Origin: Diphasiastrum complanatum
Lineage: Eukaryota; Streptophyta; Lycopodiopsida; Lycopodiales; Lycopodiaceae
Direction of reading: 5' to 3'
Assembly (NCBI GenBank): GCA_029204225.1
Contig: CM055102.1
Location: 913,863 to 977,862 of the forward strand
DNA length: 64,000 bases
This document shows, piece by piece, positions 52,849 through 63,769 of the stretch. Both the position numbers and the translations under genes were made by a program. Every line of letters begins with the position of its first letter. Within the stretch, counting starts at the first letter, position 1. The notes beneath the pieces were generated by a model. That model made no database searches. It worked only from the letters and a program-made list of their open reading frames with translations, and was not told the origin of the DNA.

Positions 52849-55800
52849 ATGGCTTCCAATGGTGGGATCATGCTAGAGTCTAGTGAAAGGTTGAGTTCAT
52901 CAAACTACTCTACTTGGAAAGTGAGGATGGAGTCCTTACTTGAGTTGAATGAACTCATGGACATAGTTGCAGAAATTGAAGAGAGACCTCTCACACTTCA
53001 AGAGCAACAAAGGTTTGATAAGAAGGCCAAAAGGGCTCTTCATATCATTAAAATGAATGTTACAAATGAACTTCTCAAGGAAGTTGGAAAGTGTCAAAGT
53101 GCAAGTGAGGCATGGAATGCCTTAAAGAAGCTCTTTGAATCAAAGTCCACATCTAGGGTATTGACCCTAAGGAGACAAATATTTTCTAGTAGGCAAAGAG
53201 AGGGTGAAAGTGCTCATGCATTTATCTTGAGAGTTAAGTCCCTAAGTGATGATTTAGCATGCATTGATGAGAACATAAAAGATGGTGAAATAGTCCAAGT
53301 TATGTTGAATGGTTTGCTAAATGAACATGCTAACCTTGTGCAAAGTTTTGCCATTCAAAGAGTCTTGCCAAGTGTGGTTGACTTGCAAGAAATCTTATTG
53401 GCTGAAGAACATAGGTTGCAATCAAAGCTTGATGGTGCATCCTTGCAAGGTGGAGGTGAAGAGGCTTTCTTCACAAAAGGCAAATTCAAGGGCAAAGGTA
53501 AAGGCAAAGGGAAATGGTCCAAAGGTGGTAACTTTGATCATGATGATCACTCTTCCTCTTCCTCTTCTACTAAGAACAATAAGTCAAAGTTCAAGTGCTT
53601 TTATTGTGGGATAAAAGGTCATTTTGCAAATGAATGTTATAAGAAGAAAAGAGAGCAAGGAGAGAGGCAAGGAAATCTTACAATAGATGAGGAAGAACAT
53701 AACACATGTGAATCACTTGTTATGACTTCAAGTTTGTTAGCCAACATAGATGATAATGATCCTTGGTGGATTGATAGTGGAGCCTCATCTCACATGACAA
53801 GACATAAGGAATACTTTACATCCTTATTGTCTTATGAGGGAGAAGGTAACATCATCTACACTGCAAATGATGGTCAATGTGACATCAAAGGCATAGGCAC
53901 TATTCCTATTTCCCTTTCAACAAATAGGAAAGCAAATCTTGAAAATGTTTTGTACATTCCTTCAATCACTAAGAATTTGCTTAGTGTAAGTCAAATGATT
54001 GACAAAGGACTTGATGTGGAGTTCATTGGAGATGCATGTTTGATAAGTAAATGTGGATCCTTGATTGCTCAAGGTAGGAGGCATGGTAAACTTTTCAAGC
54101 TTGATGCATGTGTGATCTCTAATCATGAAGGATGTATGGCTAGGGAGCAATTGACAAACCAAGAAGTTTGGCACAAGAGGTTGGGCCATCTCAACTTCAA
54201 ATCTTTGGAGGTAATGGCAAAGAAAGAGCTTGTTCTTGGTCTCCCTAAAAGTCTTGTTGCAAACAATAGTGTTTGTGAACATTGTGCCTTGTCCAAATCT
54301 CATAGACTTGCTTATTCTAGATCTACTTCTAGATCTAAAGAAGCTTTTCAACTTGTGCATTCTGATATTCATTCTTCTAGTACAACTAGCAATGGTGGGG
54401 CAAAGATGTATGCAACTTTTATTGATGACTTTAGTAGGTATACTTGGATCTATCTTCTTAAAAGTAAGGATGAAGTGTTTGCTGCATTTGTCAAGTTCAA
54501 GAATGAAATGGAAAACCAATTCAATACAAAGATCAAATGCTTAAGATCTGATAATGGAGGGGAATACACCTCAAATAGGTTCAAAGACTTTTGTATAGCA
54601 CATGGGATTAAGAGGGAGATGTCTAGTCCTAGGACTCCACAACAGAATGGAGTGGCCGAGAGGAAGAATAGAACCCTTTGTGAATGTGCCAAGGCAATGA
54701 GACTACATGCTAATCTTGCTAAGTCTTTTTGGGGGGAAGCTTTAGCATGTGCTAACTATCTATGTAATAGATGGACAAGTGCTTCCTTGGATGGTAAAAC
54801 TCCTCATGAGGTTCTTTATGGTAGAAGGCCGAGTGTCAAGCATTGTAGGATCTTTGGATGTACATGTTTTGTCAATATCACACTTGATGATAGAACTAAA
54901 GAAGATCCTTCATCAAAGAAGGGTGTGTTTGTTGGCTATAGTGAAGTAAGCAAGGCTTACAAAGTGTACATTCCTTCTACAAAGAAAGTTGTCATAAGTA
55001 GGGATGTCATCTTTCATGAAGAGAATGTTTCCAATGTTGTTGATGTTGATGTTGATGTGCCTACTAATCATCATGATGTGCAAGATGTCTTGGATGAAGA
55101 TGGAGATGCCACTCCAAAGCAAACTTCAAGGAAGACTCAAAGGCAAAGGGCTAAGCCATCAAGGCTAACCTATGATGAAAAAGGAAAGCAAGTGGTGGAC
55201 AACTCTAACTTTGCTTTTCTTACCTCTTTTGATGAACCAACTTGTGTAGGTGAAGCAATTCAAAAGAAGGAATGGATCCAAGCCATGGATCATGAGCATC
55301 AAGCACTCATCAAAAGCAACACATGGAGGTTGGTAAAGCTTCCAAAGGACAAGAAGGCAATTGGTTGTAAGTGGATCTTCAAGATCAAGACAAATCAAGA
55401 TGGATCAATCAACAAGTACAAGGCAAGGTTGGTGGCAAAGGGGTATGCTCAAGAATATGGTATTGACTATGATGAGACCTTTGCACCCGTGGCAAAGATG
55501 GTAACTATTCGAATCCTAATCTCTCTTGCAACTCTTTATGATTGGGATATGTGGCAAATGGATGTTACTAATGCCTTCTTGAATGGTGATCTTGAAGAAG
55601 ATATTTACATGGAGCAACCCGAGGGCTATGTTTCACATGATGAGCCTAATCATGTGTGCTATCTCCAAAAGAGTTTGTATGGGCTAAAGCAAGCACCAAG
55701 GAGTTGGTATGCTAAGCTCAATTCCTTCTTACTTTCTCAAAACTTTGTTATGAGTGAGTATGATCATTCTCTCTACTTTAGATTGAATGAAAATGATATC

Positions 55801-56802
55801 ACTTTACTTTTGATCTATGTTGATGACATTATCTTAAGTGGTGGTAACAATCTAGATATAGATGAAATCAAGATGGCACTCAAAAGAGAGTTTGAAATTC
55901 AAGATCTTGGTAAACTTCATTATATCTTAGGAATAGAGATTATTAGAACTTCTAAATCTACATTCATATGTCAAGAAAAGTATGTTAACTCTATTCTAAA
56001 AAGGTTTCATATGGAAGATTGTAAAGTTGTTTCTACTCCTATGGAATCAAATGTAAAGCTAACTACAAGAAGTAATGAAAGATCCTTCAAGGACATTACT
56101 CTCTATAGAAAGCTAATAGGATCTCTTATATGGTTAACCATCACAAGACCTGATCTAAGCTTTGTGGTTGGTAAACTAAGTCAATTTATGCAAGATCCTA
56201 GTGAGGCTCATTGGAAGCTAGGAAAGAGAGTACTTAGATACATCTCGGGATCTAGAGATTTTGGCATCTTGTATGGAGGTACTACACCTAACCTTTGTGG
56301 ATTTTCAGATTCAAATTTTGCAGGTGATCAAATGGATAGGAAGTCAACAAGTGCCTTTGCAATCTATCTTGGAGATGGAGTGGTCTCATGGCTATCAAAG
56401 AAGCAACCAACTATCTCTCTATCTTCCACCGAAGCCGAGTACAAGGCATTAACAACATGCACCAAGGAGATTCTTTGGATCAAGAGGATGTTATTGGATC
56501 TTCACTTGCTGGAACCAGAGAAGACTCCAATCATACTTTGTGATAACCTTTCAGCCCAAAGCTTGGCAAGCAATCCTGTTTTTCATGCAAGGAGCAAGCA
56601 CATTGAGATTGCTCACCATTTTGTGAGAGATCAAGTCATTGCCAAAGAGGTGGAGCTTCAACATGTCTCTTCAAAGGAGTGTGTGGCTGATATCTTCACC
56701 AAACCATTGGGAAAGGACCTATATTTAATGCATAGATCTAATCTTGGAATGTGCTCAAAGACTATGTTGAAACTAGCATCCAATGTTGAAGAGGGAGTGT
56801 GA
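52849..56802 (+). CDS. Copia gag-pol polyprotein, Cop1-B (1317 aa)
   Basis: Uninterrupted and collinear with the Cop1-A product, with the same domain positions: zinc knuckle 250-263, protease Asp309, integrase Asp506/Asp568/Glu604, RT Asp905 and YVDD 990-993, RNase H from about 1150. Amino-acid differences I noticed from Cop1-A: V/A near 129, V/A near 204, P/L in the pre-integrase R-L-G-H-P, I/N in the acidic linker, and Asp1156 to Asn in S-D-S-D-F-A-G-D. The P/L and D/N changes fall in conserved motifs and might weaken this copy. The stop again lies in the 3' LTR. Confidence 0.97.
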   Translation: MASNGGIMLESSERLSSSNYSTWKVRMESLLELNELMDIVAEIEERPLTLQEQQRFDKKAKRALHIIKMNVTNELLKEVGKCQSASEAWNALKKLFESKSTSRVLTLRRQIFSSRQREGESAHAFILRVKSLSDDLACIDENIKDGEIVQVMLNGLLNEHANLVQSFAIQRVLPSVVDLQEILLAEEHRLQSKLDGASLQGGGEEAFFTKGKFKGKGKGKGKWSKGGNFDHDDHSSSSSSTKNNKSKFKCFYCGIKGHFANECYKKKREQGERQGNLTIDEEEHNTCESLVMTSSLLANIDDNDPWWIDSGASSHMTRHKEYFTSLLSYEGEGNIIYTANDGQCDIKGIGTIPISLSTNRKANLENVLYIPSITKNLLSVSQMIDKGLDVEFIGDACLISKCGSLIAQGRRHGKLFKLDACVISNHEGCMAREQLTNQEVWHKRLGHLNFKSLEVMAKKELVLGLPKSLVANNSVCEHCALSKSHRLAYSRSTSRSKEAFQLVHSDIHSSSTTSNGGAKMYATFIDDFSRYTWIYLLKSKDEVFAAFVKFKNEMENQFNTKIKCLRSDNGGEYTSNRFKDFCIAHGIKREMSSPRTPQQNGVAERKNRTLCECAKAMRLHANLAKSFWGEALACANYLCNRWTSASLDGKTPHEVLYGRRPSVKHCRIFGCTCFVNITLDDRTKEDPSSKKGVFVGYSEVSKAYKVYIPSTKKVVISRDVIFHEENVSNVVDVDVDVPTNHHDVQDVLDEDGDATPKQTSRKTQRQRAKPSRLTYDEKGKQVVDNSNFAFLTSFDEPTCVGEAIQKKEWIQAMDHEHQALIKSNTWRLVKLPKDKKAIGCKWIFKIKTNQDGSINKYKARLVAKGYAQEYGIDYDETFAPVAKMVTIRILISLATLYDWDMWQMDVTNAFLNGDLEEDIYMEQPEGYVSHDEPNHVCYLQKSLYGLKQAPRSWYAKLNSFLLSQNFVMSEYDHSLYFRLNENDITLLLIYVDDIILSGGNNLDIDEIKMALKREFEIQDLGKLHYILGIEIIRTSKSTFICQEKYVNSILKRFHMEDCKVVSTPMESNVKLTTRSNERSFKDITLYRKLIGSLIWLTITRPDLSFVVGKLSQFMQDPSEAHWKLGKRVLRYISGSRDFGILYGGTTPNLCGFSDSNFAGDQMDRKSTSAFAIYLGDGVVSWLSKKQPTISLSSTEAEYKALTTCTKEILWIKRMLLDLHLLEPEKTPIILCDNLSAQSLASNPVFHARSKHIEIAHHFVRDQVIAKEVELQHVSSKECVADIFTKPLGKDLYLMHRSNLGMCSKTMLKLASNVEEGV
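56788..56797 (+). other. Cop1-B polypurine tract
   Basis: GAAGAGGGAG directly before the 3' LTR. Confidence 0.9.
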
Positions 56803-57452
56803 AAATTGTCAACATTTCCTAGCTAGTTTGAGGCCTAAATTGGCTAAAATTGTAAATAGTTTTGGTTCTGGAGTTTCACACGTGTGAACCAGGCCACAAT
56901 GTTTTTATTTACTGTATTTTTTCAGTATGATGAAGTGTCAAACTTCATACCCTTCAAAATGAGACCATTTTGATGTATTTTGGTCATATAAGCCATTTTT
57001 AGCTATTTTTCCTATATAGGGAATATCTAGGGTCAAGTACCTTCTAGAGAGAGGAGAGAGAGTCATCTTCCTCATCCATAAATAGTAGGGAAGTCGTGGA
57101 GAACATGTTGGAGAAACCTTTTGTATGCTTCATTGAGATCAATAGATCATTGTCATTGTTTCTTCCTCCATTGAGAGCATTGTTGTGTGTATTGTCTTCA
57201 AGCTATTGTGTATGATCTTAGGTGCTTTCCAAAAGTGGTAGGCTGATGTATTATGGACTGTATAATGCTATTTTGGGCCGCACTTGATGTTTATGGAAGT
57301 TTCCATTTGTGATAAATGCTTTTTGATCAAGTTCTTTGCATTCTAGGTAGCATAGAATGTGTTGCCAATTCCTAGCTTATGTAGTTTGGAGTGCAAGCAT
57401 TCAAGCCAATGATCTTGGAGTTTAGATCCACTTAGGATCTGTATTTTTCACA
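56798..57452 (+). repeat. Cop1-B 3' LTR (655 bp)
   Basis: Carries CACACGTGTG at 56877-56886. It is followed by ATAAC at 57453-57457. Confidence 0.97.
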
Positions 57453-57457
57453 ATAAC

Positions 57458-57540
57458 TAACAACTTGTTTCACTGGAGTACCTTCTTGTATCCAAGACTA
57501 GGAGTACACTGAATCCTATGTACTGGTCATGGACATAACA
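57458..57540 (-). repeat. Cop6 copy 2, remaining LTR end
   Basis: Continues the LTR split at 51021 and ends ATAACA at 57540, joined to Cop7 coding at exactly the same point as in copy 1. Confidence 0.85.
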
Positions 57541-58680
57541 TGATGGCCCAATCTTCTACGCCATAAATCTTCTCTGGAAATCTTGGTCACATATGCAATA
57601 TCATAAGAGTTTGCACTCTCTCTTGGATGCAATTTGTAGCTCCCTCCAAATCGAGATCCACAAGCAAGAATCTCATCATCTTTCTTGATTACACAAGTGT
57701 CAATATGGAATTTGACATCAAGGCCATTATCAAGCAATTGGCCAACACTTATAAGGTTCTTTGTGAGCTTTGGAACAAAGATCACATTATTGAGAGAGAG
57801 ACAACACTATCTCCCTCATTAGAGATGTTGGCTTGCTTGAATTGGTTCTTCTTCTTGAAACAATTAGTGGCATAATCACCTTTCTTGCCAAAAAAGAAGC
57901 ACTTGATGTTGTTTTTCTTCAACTTTGATGTAGAAGCTTGAGAGGAATCCTCCTCCTCTCCATCTTTGTCCTTGTCTTTAGCTTTGTCTTTATAGAAATG
58001 TCGGTGTTGACCTTTGCTTCTCCATTTGTGCTTGTCTTTGACAAATAAAGCTTTGCCATCTCCATCATGATTGATCCAGAGTTTGTCTCATGATCTTGTT
58101 CTCTTGTCTTGATTCTTCATCAATAGGTACACCTTGCAAGGCCTCCAAGCTTGGTAGATCTTCTTTGATGGCATAAGATTGGACAAGATTATCATATTCA
58201 TCTCTCAAGCCATTGAGGATGACTTGGACTAGCTCACTTTGGTTGATGGTGTCTCCAATGTATGCAAGCTCTCTATGGATGTCTTTGACTCCCAATACAT
58301 AATTGGAAGCACTTTCTCCACTCCTTTGGAAACTTTGGAAGATTTGGTTCCTTAGAGTGAGGAGCCTAGAGGTATTTTTGGTCTCATAAATGGCTTTGAG
58401 TGTATCCCAAGCCTCCTTGGCTGAGGTACAAGCACCAATTTCTCTCAAAACTTCATTAGAGACATTCATCTTGATATAATGAAGAGCCATTCTAGCTCTT
58501 TTCTTGTACCTTTGGACTTCTTGAAGCACTTGAGGCTCCTCCTCAAGTCCAAGGACAATATCCATTACATCTTGGATGATTAGATATTGACTCCATCCTT
58601 AACTTTCAGATAGAGTAATTGGAGGTAGATAATCTCTCAATTGATTTCAATAGGATGGAACCCATGGATGCCATGAAAAG
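57541..58680 (-). pseudogene. Cop7 copy 2 gag and post-protease fragment
   Basis: Gag frame 58565-58065 is open: E-E-E-P-Q-V-L-Q-E-V-Q-R-Y-K-K-R-A-R-M and S-E-L-V-Q-V-I-L-N-G-L-R. A frameshift near 58085 follows. The zinc-knuckle region near 57895-57855 has a Cys changed (C-F-F-G-K). A deletion between about 57800 and 57870 removes the protease core present in copy 1. The scrap 57785-57541 ends in the same R-R-L-G-H junction with Cop6. Confidence 0.8.
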
Positions 58681-59395
58681 TAGAGTAGATGTCTTGTAAT
58701 GGACTACAAAGTGTTTCTTCTCTCTCAATAATGGATCCAATAAAGGTGTGACACCAACTCCAAGATGAGATCTTGCAGCTAGATGTGAGATCAATCTCAC
58801 TAGCTCTACCAATCTCTCTCAAACCAGATCAAACTTTCAGAGATGAAGTATGGACAAAGTTTGGGTCAACCTCTTTCAAGCACATGAAAAGCACTCAAAT
58901 AATCCACAAATCTCTCAAACACAAATGGGTTGCATGAAACAATGTGGCTATGACCTCAAAAAACTGTCTAGATCTCAAATAAATTGGATTGGCAAGCTTT
59001 TTCTTGAGTTTTTGGATCAAACAAGCAATATAGGAGTAAAAAAAAAGGTGTCCAACTAAGTTGGGTGCCCTACCCACCTTGATTCAATTGGCTATAACTC
59101 TTGATTGGAAGATCTAATTGATATGAAACCAATTGCTCCACATTCTTGATTCTACTAGCCTTCTAGCAAGCTATCAAGCATGGATTTTGAATCTATCTTG
59201 GAATAGAACCACTTGGTCAAATTTTGCTATCCTTCACACATACAATACCAGATCAGGTCCAATCAATGTGATAACGAACTCTCTTGATCCAGAAATCTCA
59301 AAGATAGCAAGGGAGATGCAACTACACTCTCTAGATCTTGATTTTAACTAAAATTTTTGCAGCAATCTTGATGTATGCATGGATATCTTAGGTAG
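58681..59395 (-). other. Cop7 copy 2 leader
   Basis: No coding signal. It lies between primer site and gag and matches Cop7 copy 1 only from 58815 downwards. Small open frames here are shadows. Confidence 0.5.
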
Positions 59396-59407
59396 GCTCT
59401 AATACCA
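59396..59407 (-). other. Cop7 primer-binding site
   Basis: GCTCTAATACCA on the plus strand, TGGTATTAGAGC in element sense: the initiator-tRNA-Met type with one change. It abuts the LTR at 59408. Confidence 0.85.
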
Positions 59408-60482
59408 TGTTAAACTTCACATGTGTGGGAGTGTCCTAAAGTGTGATTATGATCTCCTAAGACTTGGTGATTGCACAAAGATCAAGCATAGATTCATAAT
59501 CAAGATCTCTCTAAAAAACCTAAGGCAAGAGCACTTCATGTATATATCAATCAAACAAGTACTTTCACATGTGTGGAGACTTTTCAAAGAAAAAACTAAG
59601 TGTGGGAAAGCCTTGCTCTTGGGTAGAGAGAGAAACCAACACGCAACACTCGGGTATAGAGAGAATGCCAAATTTACTCAAAATACATTAGAGGAGTTTT
59701 GAGTTCCAAAAAGACCCTTTAAGAATTCATGCAAGATGCCTTTTTATTATTAAAATATCATAACACTAATACTTTTGACTTGCCATAACTTTTAAATCGT
59801 AGCTCAAAAGTAATTATGTAACATATTATTGGAAAGCCCTTGTCGAGCACTTTCCAATGCACCAACTCCGCTAAATTCGGACTTACCACTAAAAGTTATG
59901 CCATTTTTAGTATGGAATCAAAATGTGGACTCAAAAAGTTACGTTACGTAGATTTCAAATTTGAGTGTTTCGATTGGTCCATGTGTAAGAAAAATTTGTG
60001 AAAAAATATAAAAAAAATCTTTACATAGGGTCTTTTTTGGATTTAGAACTCCTCTAATGGTGTATCTCCTCACATTAACTCCAAACAACTCAAGTACAAA
60101 TGAAATAATCATGCCCTTTAATAGGAACTCGAGGTGAGGGGAGCTTGAGTATGATCGGATCTTTTTTTCTCTACCTCTAAATTTGATTGGCTTGATGACA
60201 AGTGAACCCTCAAATTTGATTGGGCCAATTTGATGAATATCTCACTTTTGATTGGACCCAACATTCCATGAAATCTCATGAGAGGTGTAACTAACCCAAT
60301 CACAACTCAGCAAATGTAGCAAGTCTAACTAGCTTGAGCTACCTCATGTCCTACTTTTGGCCTAATCATGGCTTTACATATATACTTGTCCATTTTGCCT
60401 TCTAAGCCAAATTGGCCCTATTACCTACTCACACATAGATGAACATAGAAAAAATCCATAGATAGCTTTTTTATTTTTCACA
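59408..60482 (-). repeat. Cop7 5' LTR with an inserted TIR element
   Basis: TGTTAAACTTCACATGTG...TTTTTCACA on the plus strand. It is 1075 bp including the 374-bp TIR-2, so about 701 bp alone, close to the 709 bp of Cop2, whose LTR it resembles at both ends (CTCCTAAG block, GGTAGAGAGAGAAA block). A reversed related LTR starts at 63770. Confidence 0.82.
59686..60059. mobile_element. TIR-2: 374-bp terminal-inverted-repeat element
   Basis: CATTAGAGGAGTTTTGAGTTCCAAAAAGACCCTTT at the left pairs with AGGGTCTTTTTTGGATTTAGAACTCCTCTAATG at the right. About the first 300 bp align with TIR-1, but the captured protease segment is absent. No coding capacity. Size and structure are those of a MITE. Confidence 0.82.
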
Positions 60483-60555
60483 CTAGAGAGATTTCATATG
60501 TCTGATGTAAGCCATTGACCCTGTCTAGTGAAATTAGTAAGAAATTGTTGGGTCT

Positions 60556-61500
60556 TGATGAAGAAACAAAACATTTCAATTGCCAAAACTTTGCTAGCTT
60601 TCCACCCTAATTTTGACACAAAAGACACACGAAGCAAAATGTTTGCGAACAATTTTGCGACACACGACACGAAATTGTTTCGTGACACAAAATCATTCAT
60701 GCTCTACAAAGGTCCAAGAAGATCAACCAAGTACCATCAGGTACAAATATTTGATCTGATATCGTGACATTAGCAGAAGTACTTTAGGACGTGGCTAATC
60801 CACCACTCTTGTAATCCATGATTACTTATAGATGTTTAATCTGTCTGATCAAAGAAGTTACATGACGCGACACAAAAAAGTTCGTGAACTATATACTTTC
60901 TACTTGATGCATAAAACAAAAGACGAAAAATATACTAAACACATGTCCGCTTGTGAGTGAGACAATTTTGTAAGAGGATCAACAGATCCAGGATTCCGCT
61001 AGTAAGCGAGACACTACTCGAGGGAGAATTGTATTTCTCTCATGCCAATGCACTATGTAGATCTGTCACACAATGCTTGAAATCAGAAGATCAATAGATA
61101 ATATTGTAGTTGTTATGCACATATTATTCTGAATGATTGTATGATCTCGAATGAATATTTGTCTACTATTGTTCGTGTATCTCATTTACTTGTTTATTCA
61201 ATTTCACACACTGATTTAATTTTGTTGAATGCTATATTAATCTATAACGTAAATCAGCAGTGTATGTCTACATTCAAAAGGATTGTAAGAATGATATAGC
61301 CGGTAGTGACCAGCAATCATATCTGAATTTCAAACGAACTGATTTTGTTCGCAACTATTTTCACTTCGTGTTTCGTTTCGTTTCATTTCGTGATCACTTG
61401 GATTTCAACATAAATCAATTTCAGAGCTTATTCAAGTTTCGTTTCGCTTCACTTACTCCCATCACTTCGTCACCAAAATTTCATTTTGCACTTTTCATCA
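60556..61500 (+). repeat. Cop4-family LTR, solo or flank-truncated (about 945 bp)
   Basis: TGATGAAGAAAC to ...TTTTCATCA, matching the Cop4 LTR ends. No primer site follows and no purine tract precedes, so a solo LTR is likely. No 5-bp duplication is seen (GGTCT against CTTGA), which leaves the left end slightly uncertain. Confidence 0.75.
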
Positions 61501-62300
61501 CTTGAGAGTGGTCCTATTGATTGTACATTGTATCACCAACCATACAAGGAAAGTCACTCAAGAGGTATCAAAATCGCATGTCTTGAATGATTGTGATTTA
61601 TGCTTGACAAACAAAAAGAAGGCATGAAAAAAAATTTGTTAAAAAAAGAACACTTATTGACATGCCAATCTTTTGGACATCATACTAGTATTTTATTTGG
61701 TTATGTACCTGATCAACGTACTTATAGAACTCACCCATCATTTTTTCCAATTCCAAGGTGAGAAAACTTTTGAGAAACGGTCTCACATTCATGTGTTCTA
61801 AATGTGTGCCTAATTGATATGCCTTTATTCATTACTATATTTTGACTTGCAATTCTTTCTTCCAAAATGAAAGTTAAAATTTAAAATATACAATTGACCT
61901 CACTTTTGGATGGTAGTTTATAACAAGTAATCTAGTAATGATCTTGTGAGCATTTATGTTCTTAAGTTATTGAATTTTTTTTGTTCATGTGATGTCCTTT
62001 CTTGATTCATTTGTTTATTTTTCATTTTTTTACAAAATTTTGATTTTGGTGAAAGGAAGTTATGTCATGGTGATTCATCATGCTCTTTTGAGCTATTAAA
62101 TAGCATCAACAATATTGTAGATTTATGTTTGGCATCTAATTTTCTTCATTGAGATTTTTAATCATTGATTTAGTTCTTTGATTTTGAAGTATGTGGCAGC
62201 CTATCATTGGTTGTCCATTCCACCAAACAACAAAATTTGAAAAAAATGTAAAAAAGAATTGCATTAGAAATGCGAAAGAAAAAAAATTTGAATGTGAAAA
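61501..62300. other. Unassigned AT-rich sequence
   Basis: No ORF, no LTR terminus and no match to other parts of the window that I could see. It might be host intergenic DNA. Confidence 0.4.
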
Positions 62301-62309
62301 AAAAAAAAC

Positions 62310-62412
62310 GTCTTCCTCTCAGCCGTTCTGTCCTTCTTGGGCTCCCGCACTCAGACACTGGGCCCTTTAAGGGCAGAACGCCCTTGAGGGAGGTCCCCCA
62401 CCCCCACCCCCA
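62310..62412. other. GC-rich patch with hairpin and C-run cluster
   Basis: It stands out in AT-rich surroundings. A near-palindrome GGGCCCTTTAAGGGC and a hairpin AAGGGC-AGAAC-GCCCTT lie at 62360-62385. Three runs of five C separated by single A follow at 62395-62411, potentially G-quadruplex-forming on the minus strand. Function unknown. Confidence 0.5.
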
Positions 62413-63769
62413 CATGTAATTTTTAGTCAAAGAAGAAGAGAGAAGGAAAGAAAATAAGCATTCTGCTTGGTGCTTCCACTCTCAATCATTATCATTCTAA
62501 TGTTCATTCTTATTCATTGTAATTGATCTGTTGGTTGATTCATAGCATTGTGTTTGTTGTGTGGATTGTCATTGTATCACTTTGCTACCTCTAACATTTA
62601 TTGCAGGCTTTGGAATTGTGGGGCCTTGGCTGTGTCATTTGCAAAGATCTACGTGCTTAAAGATTTATGTCCTTGCATTCTATAAACTGTGTGCACCATT
62701 TACTTGCAACAAAAATTGTAGATTGTTACTTGTTTGAAGCTTTGAAGTATCCGTCGACAATTTGTTTGCATGTGTTTGCTATCCAAGAAGAAGCCACTTG
62801 TGGCTTTGTTTGACACCGAAGCACATTTTGTAGCCTACCATCTACTCCATTTCAAAAAGCCTATTTTGTTCCTAATCATCATTAAGTCATAACCTCATTG
62901 GAGGTTTGAGGATTGTGGAATTACAACTCACTTGTAAGCTTGTAAATCATTGATCATTGAAACTATTTATTAGGCCCAAATAATTATTACAAGTAGCCCA
63001 ATAAGTAGTTAGACATTTGCTTGTCTTACAACCACTCATAAAGCCAAACAGTCGTCGTGAACAGTGGGTCCTTTTACACCCCCTAAAATCACTACTAAGG
63101 GAGGCTGAATTTGTTGTATCAAAGGGCCATCTCCTACTCCTAAGATCATTTATGAGCATAGCCTTAATCTTCTTCTCTAAAAATTGCTCTTTTTAGCCAT
63201 TTTGGAGCCCAAATCTCTGCTCCATATAGTCATTGTCTAGGCCATATTTTTTTGGTTGTAGTTCATGGTGTAATAGCCACTTTATGGCCTATTAATCACT
63301 AGTGAAATAGCCATATTTTTCTTCTTGCTAGAGTTGATAGAAAAAAATCTTCTTGTGCCTTCTATAGATCATTATCAGGGTTTGAAACCCTCCTATAGCT
63401 TATTGGATATAGGAGTCATTCATTGTCTCCTATCAACCATTGATTTGGCAGGGCATTTCATTGTGATTCATCATCCTTCAAGCCTTCTGTAAATCACTGT
63501 GAAAGAGTTAATTTGTTGGCCTTTTCATTATTGTTTTGATAGCAATTATTTTTATGAGAGTACACCCATCAAATAGCTATCTAATTCACTTGAGCATTTT
63601 GTGAACAAGGCTTGTCTATTAATTGTCAGGAGAGCCAAAAAATAAAGACCTTGTAGAAGCATAAAAATCATGATTCTTGAGGTTTTTCTTCAAAGATTGT
63701 ACATCATTGTCAAGAGGGAAATCACCCTGCCTATAGATTACTGTTCTAGGTGCCCTATTAATCTTTGTC
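62413..63769. other. Unassigned sequence before the last LTR
   Basis: No supported ORF. Short related phrases recur (TATAGATCATTATCAGGG near 63365, TACATCATTGTCAAGAGGG near 63700), suggesting weak internal repetition. It may be low-copy host sequence. Confidence 0.35.

Larger units (their letters stand above)
51022..57452 (+). mobile_element. Cop1-B: intact Copia retrotransposon, 6431 bp
   Basis: Same length and structure as Cop1-A. Its LTRs differ from each other at four bases noticed, so it is probably the older of the two. By eye about a dozen internal differences separate the two copies, and none creates a stop or frameshift. Confidence 0.97.
57541..60482 (-). mobile_element. Cop7 copy 2: gag-protease fragment with 5' LTR
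   Basis: Protease/pre-integrase scrap, gag, leader, primer site and 5' LTR in minus-strand order. The LTR holds the TIR-2 element. The 3' part of the element is missing beyond the Cop6 junction. Confidence 0.82.

Noticed and set aside
60556-61500. Complete element with LTR at this position
   Set aside because: No primer site follows and no purine tract precedes it, so only an LTR can be supported.
62170-62430. 86-codon minus-strand frame with a Phe-rich tract
   Set aside because: The Phe run is translation of poly-A/T, and there is no supporting context.
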